The notes: generated from the sequence alone by a model not told the origin. Shown: positions 25,430 through 34,126, numbered from the stretch's first letter. The stretch is DNA of 64,000 bases from Ferrimicrobium sp. (GCF_027319265.1 NZ_DAHVNP010000059.1:1-64000), one strand, 5' to 3'. Made by a program: numbers and translations.

Positions 25430-26254
25430 ATGGTTGTTTCTGCCGAGATCGAGGCTCTCTATGAGCGACGCAACTCGTTGTCACCCGATGACGTGCATGC
25501 AAGGCGACAGGTGTTTGAGGTACTTACCGAACTCGACCAGGGCAGGTTACGTGTCGCAGAGTTCGATGAGTCCACTGGGACGGTCATCGTTCACGAGTGG
25601 CTGAAGAAGGCGATTCTGCTCTCCTTCCGCCTCCGTGGACTATCGACGCATACGGTTGGTCCTTTTGAATTTGTGGATCGACTGCCACTGAAACGCGATT
25701 ACGCCAAGGCCGGTGTACGTGTCGTCCCTGGGGCTTCGGCGCGTTTTGGATCCTACCTCGGCCCAGGAGTTACCCTCATGCCGAGCTATGTTAATATCGG
25801 GGCTTGGGTTGGAGCTGAGACGATGGTAGACACGTGGGCTACTGTCGGCTCCTGTGCGCAGATCGGCGAACGTGTCCACCTATCAGGGGGGGTCGGAATC
25901 GGTGGCGTGCTTGAACCCCCTCAGGCGGTACCGGTCATTGTCGGTGACGATGCCTTTGTGGGCTCTCGTGCCATGGTGGTGGAGGGTGCGCGCGTGGGGG
26001 ATGGCGCCGTGATTGGCGCTGGGACAATTGTAACCCCTACGATCCCGATTTTTGATCTTGCTACCGGTCAGGAGCTTGAACGAGGAGTGATTCCTGCATG
26101 GTCGGTCGCGGTGACAGGGACGAGACTGCGTGAGAGTGTGGGGGCCACCTTCGGCATGAGCTGCATTCTGATCATCTCTCGGCTTGACCCGGGGCGGCGG
26201 CACGAGAAGACGGAACTCAACGCGATTCTGCGAGATCACGGTGCGGGTCTGTGA
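25430..26254 (+). CDS. dapD: Tetrahydrodipicolinate N-succinyltransferase, proteobacterial type
   Basis: Transfers succinyl from succinyl-CoA to tetrahydrodipicolinate. The 274-residue protein has an N-terminal helical domain (WLKKAILLSFRL), a left-handed hexapeptide-repeat helix with LMPSYVNIGAWVG, TMVDTWATVGSCAQIG and HLSGGVGIGGVLEP, and a short C-terminal domain. These blocks match the E. coli-type DapD rather than the longer, divergent form common in mycobacteria and other actinobacteria. It ends in a 4-bp GTGA overlap with dapE. Confidence 0.94.
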   Translation: MVVSAEIEALYERRNSLSPDDVHARRQVFEVLTELDQGRLRVAEFDESTGTVIVHEWLKKAILLSFRLRGLSTHTVGPFEFVDRLPLKRDYAKAGVRVVPGASARFGSYLGPGVTLMPSYVNIGAWVGAETMVDTWATVGSCAQIGERVHLSGGVGIGGVLEPPQAVPVIVGDDAFVGSRAMVVEGARVGDGAVIGAGTIVTPTIPIFDLATGQELERGVIPAWSVAVTGTRLRESVGATFGMSCILIISRLDPGRRHEKTELNAILRDHGAGL

Positions 26255-27303
26255 GTGACCTCCTGGTCACGTACGCTCGAGAGCTGCTGGCAATCCCCTC
26301 GGTCTCGGGGGAGGAGAAGGCTATCGCCGATTACGTGGTAGCGCAACTGAGCAGTAAGGCGAACTGGCGAGTGGATCGGGTTGGCGACACGATCATCGCT
26401 CAACGCGACGGGAAGGTCGGTGCGAGAATCCTTCTCTGTGGGCACCTCGATACCGTCCCTGGCGATCCACATATTGATGAGGACGATGAGGCGTTCTACG
26501 GTCTGGGTTCCTGCGACATGAAGGGTGGTTTGGCGGTGATGCTAGCCCTTGCCGATCGGGAGTATGCCAGCGCGCTGACCTTGGTCTTTTACCCTTGCGA
26601 GGAGGTTGCCTTCGACCGGAATGGTCTGCATTCCCTTAGTCCCTCCTGGGAGGCGATGGTGGCTGACCACGATCTAGCGGTCTTGCTGGAACCCACCGAT
26701 GGGGTCGTGGAACTCGGGTGCCAAGGGACTCTGAGAATGCGTTTTGAGCTGATGGGTGCGCGCGCACACACCTCTCGACCATGGATGGGTCAGAACGCGA
26801 TCGATCGCCTGGGGGTGGTTCTGGAGCGGGCATCGGAGTTTGAACGACGGAGTCCTGTCCTTGGGCGGGTGAGCTTCCAAGAGTCATTATCGCCAGTACG
26901 TGTCGAGAGTTTTGTCGCCAACAACGTGGTGCCAGACGAGGCAAAGTTATGGATCAACTACCGTTTTGCGCCGGATCTCACCACTGCCGAGGCCCAGGCA
27001 CGACTTCTTGCTTGGTTCAAACCAGTGCTCGGTGAGAACGATATCGTCGTTCTTGAGGATGGCGCGGCCGGAGCCAGGCCCGTATCGAGTGGCTTTGAGG
27101 GACTGATCGATGCTGCAGGCCAGCCCAAAGCGAAACTTGGTTGGACAGATGTGAGTTTTCTCGCCTCCCTGGGCCTTCCTTCGGTGAACTATGGACCAGG
27201 GGAACCGCTCCTGGCGCACAGTGGACATGAACGATTGGTCAAGTCGGCGTTAGCGACGACGCTCGAGACGCTCTCTGAGTGGATCTTGAGCCAAGCAGGC
27301 TGA
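26251..27303 (+). CDS. dapE: Succinyl-diaminopimelate desuccinylase
   Basis: A 350-residue M20-family zinc hydrolase releasing L,L-DAP, the substrate of DapF. The metal and catalytic pattern is CGHLDTVPGD (His and Asp), LGSCDMKGG (bridging Asp), YPCEEVAF (catalytic Glu pair) and LEPTDG. A lid/dimerisation domain includes RAHTSRPWMGQNAI, and the final metal His lies in LLAHSGHE. GTG 26251 overlaps the dapD stop. The last codon and stop lie inside a 14-bp tandem repeat. Confidence 0.93.
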   Translation: MSDLLVTYARELLAIPSVSGEEKAIADYVVAQLSSKANWRVDRVGDTIIAQRDGKVGARILLCGHLDTVPGDPHIDEDDEAFYGLGSCDMKGGLAVMLALADREYASALTLVFYPCEEVAFDRNGLHSLSPSWEAMVADHDLAVLLEPTDGVVELGCQGTLRMRFELMGARAHTSRPWMGQNAIDRLGVVLERASEFERRSPVLGRVSFQESLSPVRVESFVANNVVPDEAKLWINYRFAPDLTTAEAQARLLAWFKPVLGENDIVVLEDGAAGARPVSSGFEGLIDAAGQPKAKLGWTDVSFLASLGLPSVNYGPGEPLLAHSGHERLVKSALATTLETLSEWILSQAG

Positions 27304-27337
27304 ATCAATCAGGCTGAATCAATCAGGCTGAAGCAAT
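27296..27337 (+). repeat. Three 14-bp tandem repeats over the dapE stop codon
   Basis: CAGGCTGAATCAAT occurs at 27296-27309 and 27310-27323, with a one-base variant at 27324-27337. The dapE TGA is in the first unit. Because 14 is not a multiple of three, copy-number change shifts frame downstream of the stop only. Confidence 0.95.
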
Positions 27338-27456
27338 CGGGCCCGGCTCATCAGGCTGGGGTCAGGCAAGGCCGACGTTGTGTACATCGGTAAGGTCGTC
27401 CATCGGTATGGTCTGGTTGCTAGCGATACCACTCAGGTGCTGAACTACCCTTGGAA

Positions 27457-28071
27457 CTAGAGAGTGCGCCAGATGGCGATCACCTTTCCTTGGACTCGCC
27501 CTCGGTTGGTGATCTCTGTTGGGAGCTGTAGGTTTGGGTCCCGCCGATTGCGAGCCTCTAGCAACACGCGATTGCCCACCTTTCGTAACACCTTGATCGT
27601 TCCGAATTGATCGTCGATTGTCGCGATCACGATCTCACCGTCGTGAGCATCGGCTTGCTGATGCACGATGGCGTAATCACCGTCAAAGATCCCGACGTCG
27701 ACCATGGAATCACCGCGGACTCGCAGGGCAAAGTGATCACCGCTCCCGATCATCGATGCTGGGACCGCAAGCGTCTCGGTGGTGGTTGCCTCTGCGACCA
27801 CCGAGTAACCAGCGCCAACATCAGCCAGCAGCGGCAGCTCGATAGCTCGCGGTGGTTCGTTGGCAAGCGAGATCGCCCGCGAGCGTGTAGGGTCGCGATG
27901 GATCAACCCATCGGATTCAAGTCGCCGAAGATGGTGCTGCACGGAGGCAGGAGAGGAGAGTCCAACATGAACGCCGATCTCTCGAATCGAGGGTGGGTAG
28001 CCACGCTGGTCGAGGGTCTCTTTCAGGAAACTTACGATTTCGGTTCTCACATCGTTGTTGGTTCTTGGCAC
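27457..28071 (-). CDS. lexA: LexA repressor
   Basis: The SOS regulator, 204 residues. An N-terminal winged helix (PPSIREIGVHVGLSSPASVQ) binds the SOS box. The S24 autoprotease domain has the scissile bond A87-G88, the nucleophile S122 in RGDSMVD and the general-base K160 in FGTIKVL, so RecA-stimulated self-cleavage should be intact. Start GTG 28071 has an AAGGGG about 8 nt upstream. Its promoter region carries a SOS-like box, which predicts autorepression, and recA with its own box lies 15 kb away. Confidence 0.97.
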   Translation of the reverse strand: MPRTNNDVRTEIVSFLKETLDQRGYPPSIREIGVHVGLSSPASVQHHLRRLESDGLIHRDPTRSRAISLANEPPRAIELPLLADVGAGYSVVAEATTTETLAVPASMIGSGDHFALRVRGDSMVDVGIFDGDYAIVHQQADAHDGEIVIATIDDQFGTIKVLRKVGNRVLLEARNRRDPNLQLPTEITNRGRVQGKVIAIWRTL

Positions 28072-28095
28072 GGCGAGACCCCTTTCGTTGCCACT

Positions 28096-28101
28096 AGTAT
28101 A
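28096..28101 (-). promoter_or_regulatory. lexA -10 element
   Basis: On the minus strand TATACT lies about 25 nt before the lexA GTG. The -35 region is weak and overlaps the SOS-like box, as expected for a LexA-controlled promoter. Confidence 0.5.
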
Positions 28102-28111
28102 GCAGAGGTTC

Positions 28112-28127
28112 TCGTACAGATGTTTAC
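28112..28127 (-). promoter_or_regulatory. SOS-like box upstream of lexA
   Basis: The plus strand reads TCGTACAGATGTTTAC. The left half and central GT agree with TCGAAC-N4-GTTCGA, while the outer right half is degenerate. The core CAGATGT is identical in sequence and register to the recA box (12642-12657), which raises confidence in both. Confidence 0.6.
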
Positions 28128-28195
28128 CACCAGCCGTACTATCGCGTTGGCGGTTATGCTAGGCATCGTAGCCCCAGTAAAGGAAACCAAATTAG

Positions 28196-28684
28196 GTGCG
28201 ATGCCCCTATTGCAATGCGGATGACACGCGAGTCATCGAGTCTCGTGTGGTGGAAGATGGTGAGGCGATTCGTCGCCGCCGTGAATGTGGTAGCTGTTCG
28301 AGGCGATTTACTACCTTTGAGCGCTACGCCGGTGCGAAGACCATGGTGATCAAACGTACTGGCGAACACGAGGAGTTCGATCGCGAGAAGATTGTTCGCG
28401 GTATGCTGGCCGCATTGAAGAATCGACCGGTGGCCCCAGCGGAGGTTGACCGGATCGTCTTCGACCTTGAGGAACAACTTCGATCCCTTACCGAGGTCAC
28501 CTCGACGGAGATTGGTCTGCGGATACTGGAGCAACTGCGTACGTTAGACGAGGTCGGCTATCTCCGCTTTGCCAGCGTGTATAAGAACTTCGATGGGGTG
28601 GATGATTTTCGACGCGAGGTTTTGGAAATTGATGATCGGAGTTTTACGTTGCGTAAGAAAGAGGATGAAGGAGGACGCGAGTGA
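28196..28684 (+). CDS. nrdR: Transcriptional repressor NrdR
   Basis: A 162-residue nucleotide-sensing repressor of ribonucleotide reductase genes. The N-terminal zinc ribbon has CPYC and CGSC cysteine pairs within the first 35 residues. The ATP-cone domain starts TMVIKRTGEHEEFDREKIV. GTG 28196 yields M-RCPYC, the canonical start, with AAAGGA 11 nt upstream. It is divergent from lexA; no nrd structural gene lies in the window. Confidence 0.96.
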   Translation: MRCPYCNADDTRVIESRVVEDGEAIRRRRECGSCSRRFTTFERYAGAKTMVIKRTGEHEEFDREKIVRGMLAALKNRPVAPAEVDRIVFDLEEQLRSLTEVTSTEIGLRILEQLRTLDEVGYLRFASVYKNFDGVDDFRREVLEIDDRSFTLRKKEDEGGRE

Positions 28685-29124
28685 ATCGGGTCAAAAGTAC
28701 GGAAATAACGATTCACGCTCCGGCAGAGGAGATTTTTGACTATCTCGCTCGGCCGGAGAATCATGTCGCGGTCGATGGGTCAGATACAGTCCGCCAAGCC
28801 CTCGTTGGGCCGGAGCGGCTCTACCCCGGCGCGAAGTTTCGTATGAAGATGCATATGTTTGTGCCCTACACCATCACGAATACGGTCGTGACCTTCGCAG
28901 AGAACTCGGAGATTGCTTGGCGCCATTCGGGGCGACATATCTGGCGGTACCAGCTACAGGATCTTGGCGATGGTACTACCAAGGTGACAGAGTCCTTTGA
29001 GTGGGGTAAGGCTCCTTTGCGCTTGGTCTATGAACTGACTGGCGTTCCCAGCCGTAACCTCACCGCCATGGTCAACACGTTGACCAACCTAAAGAAGCAC
29101 TTTGAGGTCGACGTACAAAAGTGA
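28681..29124 (+). CDS. SRPBCC (START-like) family protein
   Basis: A 147-residue helix-grip protein of the polyketide cyclase/START-like superfamily. The N-terminal STEITIHAPAEEIFDYLARPENH motif, split by family convention into a beta strand and helix, and the closing amphipathic helix (LTAMVNTLTNLKKHF) are typical; ligand unknown. GTG 28681 overlaps the nrdR stop by 4 bp, so it is co-translated with nrdR, though no functional link is known. The following 240 bp before the inositol-phosphatase gene hold nothing I recognise. Confidence 0.8.
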   Translation: MNRVKSTEITIHAPAEEIFDYLARPENHVAVDGSDTVRQALVGPERLYPGAKFRMKMHMFVPYTITNTVVTFAENSEIAWRHSGRHIWRYQLQDLGDGTTKVTESFEWGKAPLRLVYELTGVPSRNLTAMVNTLTNLKKHFEVDVQK

Positions 29125-29364
29125 TCTGAGGGTGCTCACGCGTTCGATCGGCGCACGCGGCACGCTTACTTCTCACTGCTACCCACCGGTATGGTGGAAA
29201 CCTGTACGCCGGCCGTGTTGGCGTCGCATTGGTGAGGCAGAGCTGACATGGTGGTGTCGGCAACGAAGGATCGGTTGGATCCCTTTTCGCGAAGAGGGCT
29301 GAGAGGGAGTAGCTAACTCGCCTGGCCTACTCGTTCGAGGCTAGGCCGTTGACCCGTGGTGGCC

Positions 29365-30150
29365 TTAACGCGCTAGCCCTTGGTAGAGCCCGACGATGCG
29401 GTCGCTAAGAGCGTCAAAAAGGCCCGATCCTGCGGCGACGGTAAGCCCATCATCGCCAATCCCCGGCAGATCGGTTGCGAATCTGGCTCCTGCCTCCGTA
29501 GCGACGAGGGATGCAGCTGCATAGTCCCAAACCTTCAGCCCTGTCTCGAAGTACCCATCGACTCTACCCGCACCAGTCCAACAGATGTCGATGGCTGCCG
29601 CTCCAAAGCGCCGAATGTCGCGTATCTCGTCGATGACTTCGTGGAGGACCTGCGCCTGGAGTTTACGAGTGGTGGCACTGTAGCCAAAGCCGGTGCCACA
29701 GAGCGCCCTGGCCAATTCAGTCTCCTGGCTCGCCTGCAGGGGTACGCCGTTGCAGGTGGCTCCCTGGCCCCGGACGGCTTGAAAGAGTTCGTTGTGACCG
29801 ACGTCAAAGACTAATCCAACCTCAACCCGGCCATTGATCTCCGCCGCGATGGAGATCGCATAGGAGGGGATCGAGTAGCTGTAGTTGACGGTCCCATCGA
29901 TTGGGTCGACAATCCAACGAGTGGTGCCAGCCGCATGATCGGTGGCGCCGTACTCCTCGCCGATAAAGGTATCGTTGGGCCGTTGCTCGGCAATGGTGTC
30001 GCGGATGGCTCGTTCGAGGGCTCGATCGGCCGCGGTGACGGGATCGGTGTCAGAGGATTTGGTATCAATGACCTGACGAGATTGCTGCGGCAGGGAGGCG
30101 CGAGCCTTGGCAAGGGCATCGAGGGCAGTGGGCAAGAGTTCGTGGTTCAC
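29365..30150 (-). CDS. Inositol monophosphatase family protein
   Basis: A 261-residue Mg-dependent, Li-sensitive-type phosphatase. The metal ligands lie in GEE (about residue 65), DPIDGTVNY (about 82-90) and WDYAAASLVATEAGA near residue 215. Substrate could be inositol phosphate, histidinol phosphate, fructose bisphosphate or PAP; sequence alone does not decide. GTG 30150 is preceded, on its strand, by TAACTT 6 nt away and divergent from the threonine aldolase gene. Confidence 0.88.
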   Translation of the reverse strand: MNHELLPTALDALAKARASLPQQSRQVIDTKSSDTDPVTAADRALERAIRDTIAEQRPNDTFIGEEYGATDHAAGTTRWIVDPIDGTVNYSYSIPSYAISIAAEINGRVEVGLVFDVGHNELFQAVRGQGATCNGVPLQASQETELARALCGTGFGYSATTRKLQAQVLHEVIDEIRDIRRFGAAAIDICWTGAGRVDGYFETGLKVWDYAAASLVATEAGARFATDLPGIGDDGLTVAAGSGLFDALSDRIVGLYQGLAR

Positions 30151-30156
30151 CCCTCC

Positions 30157-30202
30157 AAGTTAGTGTGTAGGTCACCTTGGTCGGGACCGGAGGCCCTAAA
30201 GT
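30157..30202. promoter_or_regulatory. Divergent pair of leaderless-type -10 elements
   Basis: On the minus strand TAACTT (plus coordinates 30157-30162) is 6 nt from the phosphatase GTG. On the plus strand TAAAGT (30197-30202) is 7 nt from the threonine aldolase ATG at 30210. Only 59 bp separate the two start codons. Confidence 0.45.
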
Positions 30203-30209
30203 GAGAGAG

Positions 30210-31223
30210 ATGGAAGTGATCGACCTCCGCTCTGATACCGTTACCAAGCCTTCGACGGCGATGCGAGCGTTCATGATGGAGGCTGAGGTGGGTGATGACG
30301 GCTATGGGGAGGATCCAAGCGTTGCAGCACTGGAGCGTCGGGTCGCTGAGCTGACTGGCTTTGAAGCTGGCCTCTTTGTCGCCTCCGGTACCATGGGCAA
30401 CCAGGTCGCACTGCGCACGCTGGCCCAACCGGGTGATCCAGTCATCGTAGCAGCTCGTGCACACCTCTTACAGTTTGAGGCGGGGGCCTCGGCCAAGAAT
30501 GCGAGTATTCAGTTGCTTACGGTGGACGATGGATTGGGTTATCCTGACCCATCACAGGTCGCTGATCTGGTACGCCAGTATCGTCGGCTGCACAATCCGA
30601 TTCGTCTCATCGCCATCGAGAACACCCATATGCCAAGTGGTGGAAGGCCGATCGATCGCGATGCGCTCGTGACGCTCCTTGCAGCCGCTGACGGCACCCC
30701 TGTGTATATCGATGGAGCACGTCTGTGGAATGCAGCGGTTGCTCTCGATGTCGCGCCAGCGCTTCTCTGTCAGGGATCCGTTGCGGTGAGTACCTGTCTG
30801 TCAAAGGGGTTGGCAGCTCCGATGGGCTCGGTTCTGTCCGGTTCGACTGAGTTCATCAGCCGTGCTCGAGTGGAGCGTGCACGACTCGGCGGACGTCTTC
30901 GTCAAGCGGGTATCATGGCGGCCGGTGGCCTCTACGCGCTAGACCATCATATGACCCGCCTCGCGGAGGACCATCGACGCGCCCAGCGTCTAGCCTCGTT
31001 GATCAGCACTCAATTGCCAGCCACGACTGCCGATGTTCAATCCGTGGCTACCAATATCGTACTTGTGAAGGTCAAGGATCCGACGGAGAGCCAACAGCGC
31101 TTGGCCGACCAAGGCGTCCTCTGTAACGTTCTACCCGCTGGCGAACTACGCCTTGTCACCCATCGCGATCTCGACGATCGCGCGATTGAACTCGCCGCGA
31201 GTCGCATCGTTGCGAGCCTGTAG
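30210..31223 (+). CDS. ltaE: Low-specificity L-threonine aldolase
   Basis: A 337-residue fold-type I PLP enzyme cleaving threonine or allo-threonine to glycine and acetaldehyde. The N-terminal signature IDLRSDTVTKPS, GDDGYGEDPS, the cofactor contact FVASGTMGNQ, and the Schiff-base Lys in STCLSKGLAAPMGS are all present. ATG 30210 gives the standard N-terminus and lies 7 nt after TAAAGT. Confidence 0.94.
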   Translation: MEVIDLRSDTVTKPSTAMRAFMMEAEVGDDGYGEDPSVAALERRVAELTGFEAGLFVASGTMGNQVALRTLAQPGDPVIVAARAHLLQFEAGASAKNASIQLLTVDDGLGYPDPSQVADLVRQYRRLHNPIRLIAIENTHMPSGGRPIDRDALVTLLAAADGTPVYIDGARLWNAAVALDVAPALLCQGSVAVSTCLSKGLAAPMGSVLSGSTEFISRARVERARLGGRLRQAGIMAAGGLYALDHHMTRLAEDHRRAQRLASLISTQLPATTADVQSVATNIVLVKVKDPTESQQRLADQGVLCNVLPAGELRLVTHRDLDDRAIELAASRIVASL

Positions 31224-31237
31224 CCGCTAGATCCGCG

Positions 31238-31942
31238 ATGCACACCTATACAAAAATTCCCCACACGGCGTTGGCTATCTTTGCCCATCCTGATGATGCA
31301 GAGATCGCCTGTGGCGGCACCCTTGCTCGATGGGCCGCTGAGCGTTGTCACGTTATCCTCGCGGTAGCGACCCAAGGAGACAAAGGCGGTGATGGCGGTG
31401 ATCCAGGTCGACTCTCTGAGGAACGCACGCGCGAACTGCTCGAAGCAGGAAGACTACTCGGGGTTAACGATGTCATTCAACTTGCCTATTTGGACGGAGA
31501 GCTTGAGAACTCGTTGGAGCTGCGCCGCCGATTGGTGACGCTCATCAGAAGTTTCCGCCCGGAAGTAGTACTCACCGGAGATCCGACTGCCGTCTTTTTT
31601 GGGGATCTCTACTACAACCATCGTGATCATCGGCAACTCGGTTGGGCGGTACTCGATGCGGTGTTTCCGGCGGCTCGTCAGCGCGCTTACTTTCCTGAGG
31701 CGGGGGATCCGGTCGAGGAGCTTGAGGTGCTCCTGGCGGCGTCGCTGGAGCCCAACACATCGGTCTCGATCGATGGACTGGTGGAGAAGAAGGTTGCAGC
31801 CATGAGGGCGCATCGAGCGCAGTTGGCGAGATATCAGGACGCGCTTGATCGTGTGGTGGCGGAGCGGGCGCGGCAGGCGGCGCGGCAAGCCGGCTTCTCT
31901 GGGGAGGCGGAGCTATTTCGCATGGTCCGGGGAGGTGCTTGA
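31238..31942 (+). CDS. PIG-L/LmbE family deacetylase
   Basis: A 234-residue zinc-dependent N-acetylglucosaminyl deacetylase-like protein. The zinc motif AHPDDAE is near residue 16 and the second ligand group is NHRDHRQLG. The family includes mycothiol and bacillithiol pathway enzymes (MshB, Mca, BshB) and GlcNAc-PI deacetylases; nothing here decides which. It starts 14 bp after ltaE and is followed with no gap by an unknown small gene (TGA then ATG), so the three may be co-transcribed. Confidence 0.88.
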   Translation: MHTYTKIPHTALAIFAHPDDAEIACGGTLARWAAERCHVILAVATQGDKGGDGGDPGRLSEERTRELLEAGRLLGVNDVIQLAYLDGELENSLELRRRLVTLIRSFRPEVVLTGDPTAVFFGDLYYNHRDHRQLGWAVLDAVFPAARQRAYFPEAGDPVEELEVLLAASLEPNTSVSIDGLVEKKVAAMRAHRAQLARYQDALDRVVAERARQAARQAGFSGEAELFRMVRGGA

Positions 31943-32302
31943 ATGCTCGAAATCCGGGGCCCGGGTCATCATGAGCGGAGTCAGCTCGCTGCCCTTGTGG
32001 CACGGGTCTTGTCGGCGCAAGGACGCGAGGTATGGGTGCGCATGGATCTTCGGCCTCGTCTCGCTGCTGATATCGCCGGTGTCCTCGACGAGGGGGCGTC
32101 GCGAGTATTGCTCGTTGGCGAGGGGATGTATGGCATCGCATCCCGCGAGGACTTCGACAACGAAGTACCTAAAGGGGCGGTGCTGCTTGAGCTCCGCGCT
32201 ACTGGAGATCTCCTCGGTCTGTATGACCCTTACGGAGAGCTATCCACCGGAGAGGTGGATGTGCTCCGACGTGAGGGAGTACTGGTCGATGGAGTTTCCT
32301 GA
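31943..32302 (+). CDS. Small protein of unknown function with degenerate P-loop-like N-terminus
   Basis: 119 residues, starting at the base after the deacetylase stop. I do not recognise the family. The pattern IRGPGHHERSQLAALVARVL followed by a V-W-V-R-M-D strand resembles the start of a P-loop NTPase, but the lysine and Ser/Thr of Walker A are replaced (ERS), and no Walker B-like partner is clear apart from SRVLLVGEG. Tight coupling to the deacetylase suggests it is real and functionally linked. Codon composition matches its neighbours. Confidence 0.6.
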   Translation: MLEIRGPGHHERSQLAALVARVLSAQGREVWVRMDLRPRLAADIAGVLDEGASRVLLVGEGMYGIASREDFDNEVPKGAVLLELRATGDLLGLYDPYGELSTGEVDVLRREGVLVDGVS

Positions 32303-32386
32303 AGGATCGGCAAGATGATGGACGGACAGATAATGGAATTCTCGTGAAGCGATGATGGTTTTAGAGTTCGTGAGAGTCCAAACGAC

Positions 32387-32392
32387 TACAAT
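32387..32392 (+). promoter_or_regulatory. Putative -10 of the DUF3040 gene
   Basis: TACAAT in an A/T-rich patch 48 nt before ATG 32441. The -35 is weak. Confidence 0.35.
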
Positions 32393-32440
32393 AATAAGCG
32401 CTACTTCGTACGAAGGTTGGATGTTAGGAGAGGAGGAGTC

Positions 32441-32797
32441 ATGCCGCTAAATGAGGACGAGCAGCGGATTCTCCAGGAGATTGAGAAGACCTTCTACGAG
32501 AACGACCCGGAGTTCGCTGATCGGGTTCGCTCGGAGACGGTCTACAAGCACTCGGGCAGAAACCTTAAATGGGCAACGCTTGGTTTTGTCGTCGGCCTTG
32601 CCTTTACCATCCTTACGTTCACGATATCCGTTATCCTTGGTGCCGTTGGCTTTCTTGTGATGTTGGGGTCAGCGGTCTACTTCGAGCGCAACCTTCGAAG
32701 GGTTGGCAGAGCCTCGCTTCAAGATCTCTCGTCGCGCCAATTCAAACAGGGTGGGTTCAAATCGATGGGCAAGAAGCTTCGGGGTGAGGATCAATAG
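32441..32797 (+). CDS. DUF3040 membrane protein
   Basis: 118 residues. The N-terminal MPLNEDEQRILQEIEKTFYE is the hallmark of the actinobacterial DUF3040 family. Two adjacent hydrophobic segments (about residues 45-85) span the membrane, and a basic tail follows. The function of the family is unknown; in many actinobacteria it lies near mraZ and cell-wall genes, unlike here. ATG 32441 has GGAGGAG 2-8 nt upstream. Confidence 0.88.
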   Translation: MPLNEDEQRILQEIEKTFYENDPEFADRVRSETVYKHSGRNLKWATLGFVVGLAFTILTFTISVILGAVGFLVMLGSAVYFERNLRRVGRASLQDLSSRQFKQGGFKSMGKKLRGEDQ

Positions 32798-32863
32798 ATT
32801 GCTGCTTCACCATCGCGACCGAGGACCGCTGTGGTATGAGTTGGCGATTCCGGGTGCGTAGCG

Positions 32864-34126
32864 GTGGATCTCTCCCTCTCTGAGGTTGCGGAGGAGTTTC
32901 GTCTTCAGTTTCGCTCCTTCCTCGCCGAGGAACTCCCCGCCGGTTTCGCTGGTGTTGGCGCACTCGCCATTGCATCAGTGTCCGACTTTGTGAGGTGGTG
33001 GAGGCTCCGCCTGTACGAGGGAGGCTTTCTCGCCGTATCGTGGCCAAAAGAGTACGGTGGTCGTGGACTGACGGTGGAGAGCGAGATTGTGATCGCTCAG
33101 GAGAGCGCCGCCGTTGGGGTTCCGACTGGGGGGCCTAACGACCACTTTGGTATCCAGATGTTGGGCAATACGCTGCTCGTTCATGGTTCCGAGGAGCAAC
33201 GGAGGCACTTTCTACCTCGGATTATCGATGGCAGTTACCGTTTTGCGCAGGGGTATTCGGAACCCAACGCTGGGTCAGATCTGGCCGCACTTACCCTGCG
33301 TGGGCGTGTGGATGGAGATGAGGTCATCCTTGATGGTCAAAAGATCTGGACCTCCGAGGCGCACTTGGCTAACTGGATGTTTGTCTTGGCTCGAACCGAC
33401 CCCGAGGCACCAAAACACCGCGGTATCTCCTTTGTGCTGGTACCGATCGAGGACGATGGGGGAACGGGGGATCTTCCAAACTCGGTAGGGCACCAAGCCA
33501 ACGGAGTCGAGGTCCGCCCGATCCGGATGATCTCCGGTAAGTCTGAGTTCAACGAGGTGTTCTTCACTGGGTCGCGCGCAAAGCTCGATCATGTAGTTGG
33601 CGGACTTCATCAGGGCTGGGGCGTCGCCATGACCCTTCTGGGGTTCGAACGGGGTGAGGCTGCAGCAACCCTACCGATTCGATTCCAATCCGAGCTTGAT
33701 CGTCTGGGCGAGTTACTCGCGGCTCGTGGTGCGTTCGATGATGCGGATCTCCTAGATCGGTTTGTCCTTTGCCAGACCCGACTCTTCGCGCTTCGGAGCA
33801 TGGGTTACGGGTGGCTCTCAAATGTCCTTGCCGGAACGGAGCAAGGGGCGCAATCCTCTGTCTTTAAGCTCTTTTGGTCCGAATACCATCAACTTGTGAC
33901 CGAGCTCGCGGTCGATGCGCTGGGTGGTGAGGCCCTCCTGCCCACAGGGCGTCCAAGCTCCTCCGCGTTTCGGACGGATGATGTGGGTGCTCCGAACTCC
34001 ACACGATCATGGGATGAAGTCTTTCTCCATGCGCGAGCAGGCACGATCTATGCGGGGACCTCTGAGATCCAGCGCTCAATCATCGGAGAGCGTCTGCTCG
34101 GTCTTCCGCGGGAGCCACGGGGATGA
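32864..34126 (+). CDS. Acyl-CoA dehydrogenase family protein
   Basis: A 420-residue FAD-dependent acyl-CoA dehydrogenase. The FAD/substrate region shows GYSEPNAGSDLAAL and KIWTSEAHLANW, and the C-terminal block is GTIYAGTSEIQRSIIGERLLG. Chain-length preference is not evident. GTG 32864 is the upstream-most sensible start; the ribosome site is weak. A 67-residue gene overlaps its stop as ATGA. No beta-oxidation cluster is present. Confidence 0.9.
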   Translation: MDLSLSEVAEEFRLQFRSFLAEELPAGFAGVGALAIASVSDFVRWWRLRLYEGGFLAVSWPKEYGGRGLTVESEIVIAQESAAVGVPTGGPNDHFGIQMLGNTLLVHGSEEQRRHFLPRIIDGSYRFAQGYSEPNAGSDLAALTLRGRVDGDEVILDGQKIWTSEAHLANWMFVLARTDPEAPKHRGISFVLVPIEDDGGTGDLPNSVGHQANGVEVRPIRMISGKSEFNEVFFTGSRAKLDHVVGGLHQGWGVAMTLLGFERGEAAATLPIRFQSELDRLGELLAARGAFDDADLLDRFVLCQTRLFALRSMGYGWLSNVLAGTEQGAQSSVFKLFWSEYHQLVTELAVDALGGEALLPTGRPSSSAFRTDDVGAPNSTRSWDEVFLHARAGTIYAGTSEIQRSIIGERLLGLPREPRG

